Below, in pieces: positions 61,941-64,000 of a stretch of DNA of 64,000 nt (position 1 is the stretch's first letter; each line of letters begins with the position of its first letter). The position numbers were made by a program, and so were the translations under genes. Source of the DNA: Jannaschia sp. W003 (GTDB lineage: Bacteria > Pseudomonadota > Alphaproteobacteria > Rhodobacterales > Rhodobacteraceae); the NCBI RefSeq assembly GCF_025144335.1, contig NZ_CP083539.1, positions 1,613,501 through 1,677,500 on the forward strand. Direction: 5' to 3'. The notes below the pieces were generated by a model. The model ran no database searches. It was not told the DNA's origin and saw nothing but the letters and a program-made list of their open reading frames with translations.

Positions 61941-62666
61941 ATGACCGAAGCCACCTCGCCGAGCCGTTCCGGGCTCGCGCGCTACCTTCCCCTCGCGCTG
62001 ATCGCCGCCGCCGCCATCACCGGCGCGGTGTTCTTGCGCGACTACCTCAGCTTCGAGGCGCTCGCCGCCAACCGCGAGGCGCTGATCGGCTTCCGCGACG
62101 CCAACTACGCGCTCGCCGCCGCCGCATTCGCCGCCGCCTACGTGGCGATCGTGGCGCTCAGCCTGCCCGGCGCGGCCATCGCCACGCTCACGGGCGGGTT
62201 CCTGTTCGGGGTCGTGGCGGGCACGGCCCTTAACGCCGTCTCCGCCACCATCGGCGCGCTGCTGATCTTCCTCGCCGCCAAGCACGGGCTGGGCGACCGG
62301 CTGGCCGCGCGCATGGACGCCTCCGACGGCGCCGTGAAGCGCCTCAAGGACGGCATCCGCGAGGACGAGACCTCGTACCTCCTGATCATGCGCCTCGTGC
62401 CGGCCGTGCCGTTCTTCGTGGCCAACCTCGTGCCCGCCTTCGTGGGCGTGGGCACGCCCAAGTACGCCTGGACCACCTTCTTCGGCATCCTGCCCGGCTC
62501 CCTCGTCTACACCTGGGTCGGCGCCGGCCTCGGCGAGGTCTTCGCCCGCGGCGAGACGCCCGACCTCGGCATCGTGTTCGAGCCGCACATCCTCGGCCCC
62601 ATCCTCGGCCTCGCCGCGCTGGCGTTGGTCCCCGTCGCGGTCAAGCACCTCAAGAGTTCCAAATGA
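61941..62666 (+). CDS. TVP38/TMEM64 family membrane protein
   Basis: A 241-residue polytopic membrane protein (DedA-related). [21 protein letters not shown] near residue 76 and [20 protein letters not shown] near 150 are the family's core re-entrant region; [20 protein letters not shown] follows. The role is likely lipid or peptide scrambling or transport. The ATG at 61941 is preferred because GGAG is well spaced. The stop overlaps the next ATG in ATGA. Confidence 0.88.
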   Translation: MTEATSPSRSGLARYLPLALIAAAAITGAVFLRDYLSFEALAANREALIGFRDANYALAAAAFAAAYVAIVALSLPGAAIATLTGGFLFGVVAGTALNAVSATIGALLIFLAAKHGLGDRLAARMDASDGAVKRLKDGIREDETSYLLIMRLVPAVPFFVANLVPAFVGVGTPKYAWTTFFGILPGSLVYTWVGAGLGEVFARGETPDLGIVFEPHILGPILGLAALALVPVAVKHLKSSK

Positions 62667-64000
62667 ACGATCTGAACACGGACGTCCTTGTCATCGGCGC
62701 CGGCTCGGGCGGGCTGTCGGTGGCCTACGGGGCCAGCCAGATGGGCGCCGACGTGACCCTGCTCGAAGGGCACCGCATGGGCGGCGACTGCCTGAACTTC
62801 GGCTGCGTGCCCTCCAAGGCGCTCTTGGCCGCGGCCAAGCACGCCCATGCCATGCGCACCGGCGGGGCCTTCGGCGTCGCCCCCGTGGAGCCCGAGATCG
62901 ACTACGCCGCCGCCAAGCGGCACGTCCACGAGACCATCGCCCGCATCGCCCCCGTCGACAGCCAAGAGCGGTTCGAGGGCCTTGGGGTCCGCGTGATCCG
63001 CGAGATGGGCCGCTTCACCGGCGAGCGCACCGTCGAGGCGGGCGACTGGCGCATCACCGCGCGGCGCATCGTGATCGCCACCGGATCGTCGCCCCTCGTG
63101 CCGCCGATCCCGGGGCTGGTGGACGTGCCGTACCTGACCAACGAGACGCTGTTCGACCTCATGGAGCGGCCCGACCACCTCGTGATCGTCGGCGGCGGCC
63201 CCATCGGCATGGAGATGGCCCAGGCCCACCGCCGCCTCGGCTGCCGCGTCACCGTGATCGAGGGCGAGCGGGCCATGGGCAAGGACGACCCGGAGCTGGC
63301 CGCCGTCGTTCTGGACGCCGTGCGCGGCGAGGGCGTCCAGATCATGGAAGGGGTCAAGGCCGAGCGCGTCTCGGGCGAGGCCGGGGCGATCACTGTGCAC
63401 ACCTCGGGCGGCGACGTCACCGGCACGCACCTCCTGATGGCTGTGGGGCGCAAGGCCAACATCGAGCGATTGAATCTCGATGCGGCGGGCATCGCCCACG
63501 ACCGCACCGTCACCGTGGGCGACGACCTTCGCACCTCGAACCGCCATGTCTACGCGGTGGGCGACGTGGCGGGCCGCCTCCAGTTCACCCACGTCGCCGG
63601 CTACCACGGCGCCACCGTGCTGCGGCCCATCCTGTTCGGCCTGCCCGCCAAGGCCAGGCAGCACCACATCCCCTGGGCAACCTACACCGACCCCGAGCTG
63701 GCGCAGGTCGGCCTGACGGAAGCGGAGGCGCGCGAGCGGCACGGCGACGTGGAGGTGCTTCGCTTCCGCTTCGACGAGAACGACCGCGCCATCGCCGAGC
63801 GGCGCACGGAAGGCCTGATCAAGGTCGTGGTCCACCGCGGCAAGCCGGTGGGTGCGGGCATCGTCGGGCCGCATGCGGGCGAGCTGATCGGGGTCTGGGC
63901 GCTGGCGCTGGCGAACGGCATGAAGGTCGGCGACGTGGCCGGCATGGTCGCGCCCTATCCCACCCTCGGCGAGGTCTCGAAGCGCGCGGCGGGGCAGTAC
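62663..64000 (+). CDS. Mercuric reductase-like pyridine nucleotide-disulfide oxidoreductase, 3' truncated
   Basis: At least 446 residues of an FAD flavoprotein running off the window; about 25 residues are probably missing. FAD site GAGSGGLSV is near residue 12, and the redox-active pair Cys43/Cys48 lies in GGDCLNFGCVPSK. A second dinucleotide motif IVGGGPIGMEMAQ is near 173 and the C-terminal dimer domain follows. It resembles MerA-like or dihydrolipoamide dehydrogenase-like proteins; the absence of the N-terminal metal-binding domain argues against a classical MerA. It is coupled to the TVP38 gene, a pairing often seen in bacteria. Confidence 0.9.
   Translation, partial: MNDLNTDVLVIGAGSGGLSVAYGASQMGADVTLLEGHRMGGDCLNFGCVPSKALLAAAKHAHAMRTGGAFGVAPVEPEIDYAAAKRHVHETIARIAPVDSQERFEGLGVRVIREMGRFTGERTVEAGDWRITARRIVIATGSSPLVPPIPGLVDVPYLTNETLFDLMERPDHLVIVGGGPIGMEMAQAHRRLGCRVTVIEGERAMGKDDPELAAVVLDAVRGEGVQIMEGVKAERVSGEAGAITVHTSGGDVTGTHLLMAVGRKANIERLNLDAAGIAHDRTVTVGDDLRTSNRHVYAVGDVAGRLQFTHVAGYHGATVLRPILFGLPAKARQHHIPWATYTDPELAQVGLTEAEARERHGDVEVLRFRFDENDRAIAERRTEGLIKVVVHRGKPVGAGIVGPHAGELIGVWALALANGMKVGDVAGMVAPYPTLGEVSKRAAGQY

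Overview
The window is about 70 percent GC, has dense GTGA/ATGA-coupled operons and carries the rpmH-rnpA-yidD order of Alphaproteobacteria. Together with a fused TAXI-TRAP permease, a caa3-type oxidase and small-molecule ABC systems, this points to a Rhodobacteraceae-like (Rhodobacterales) chromosome. The lineage call is inference from gene content and style, not from a marker search.

Chromosomal left part (1-28.3 kb). It opens with the end of an SGNH hydrolase and a ribokinase, then a MetOD1/V4R-like sensor gene paired with an HWE/HisKA_2 histidine kinase. Next is a caa3-type oxidase operon (subunit II with a cytochrome c tail, a fused subunit I+III, a small membrane protein, a CtaG-like assembly protein and a triheme cytochrome c) and a Ca2+/cation exchanger. 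A large SDR-SPW membrane fusion diverges from a trehalose-synthase-like GH13 and an alpha-glucosidase. A minus-strand operon encodes an acyl-CoA dehydrogenase-like protein, a PIG-L deacetylase, a NodS-like methyltransferase and a GT2. An RpiR regulator precedes a CUT2-type sugar ABC operon, and the two share a candidate operator motif. A class III aminotransferase diverges from a TAXI-TRAP transporter.

Genomic island (28,370-57,300). A tRNA-Ser(GCU) gene at 57,285-57,372 (minus strand) has its 3' end duplicated as a perfect 24-bp direct repeat at 28,370-28,393. A tyrosine integrase with a complete R-K-H-R-H-Y set and an AlpA-like excisionase lie next to the tRNA, so the 28.9 kb between the repeats reads as an integrated island. 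Its cargo (about 29.5-52.2 kb) is devoted to surface or storage carbohydrate: ugd, manC/cpsB, two TPR-GT4 fusion glycosyltransferases, a GSCFA-TPR protein, an AsnB-like amidotransferase lacking the catalytic Cys2, a GH clan A-like protein with a hydrophobic C-terminal tail, glgC and glgA. The cargo is bracketed by two copies of a structured repeat of about 0.5 kb, R1 and R2. R2 is split by a 0.4-kb insert carrying a small EF-hand-like secreted protein. Remnants of a second ugd, of an IS3 element and a perfect 48-bp palindrome record repeated rearrangement. Between R2 and the integrase is a plasmid/phage-like module of small DNA-binding proteins.

Chromosomal right part (57.3-64 kb). Housekeeping genes follow: L,D-transpeptidase, ychF, a Pmp3/YqaE peptide, a VOC protein, trpA, yidD-rnpA-rpmH, a TVP38/TMEM64 protein and a truncated mercuric-reductase-like flavoprotein.

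The most original material is the island polysaccharide operon (GSCFA / unknown / TPR-GT4 / AsnB-like), the R1/R2 repeats, the 48-bp palindrome and the uncharacterised acyl-CoA dehydrogenase/PIG-L/NodS/GT2 operon.
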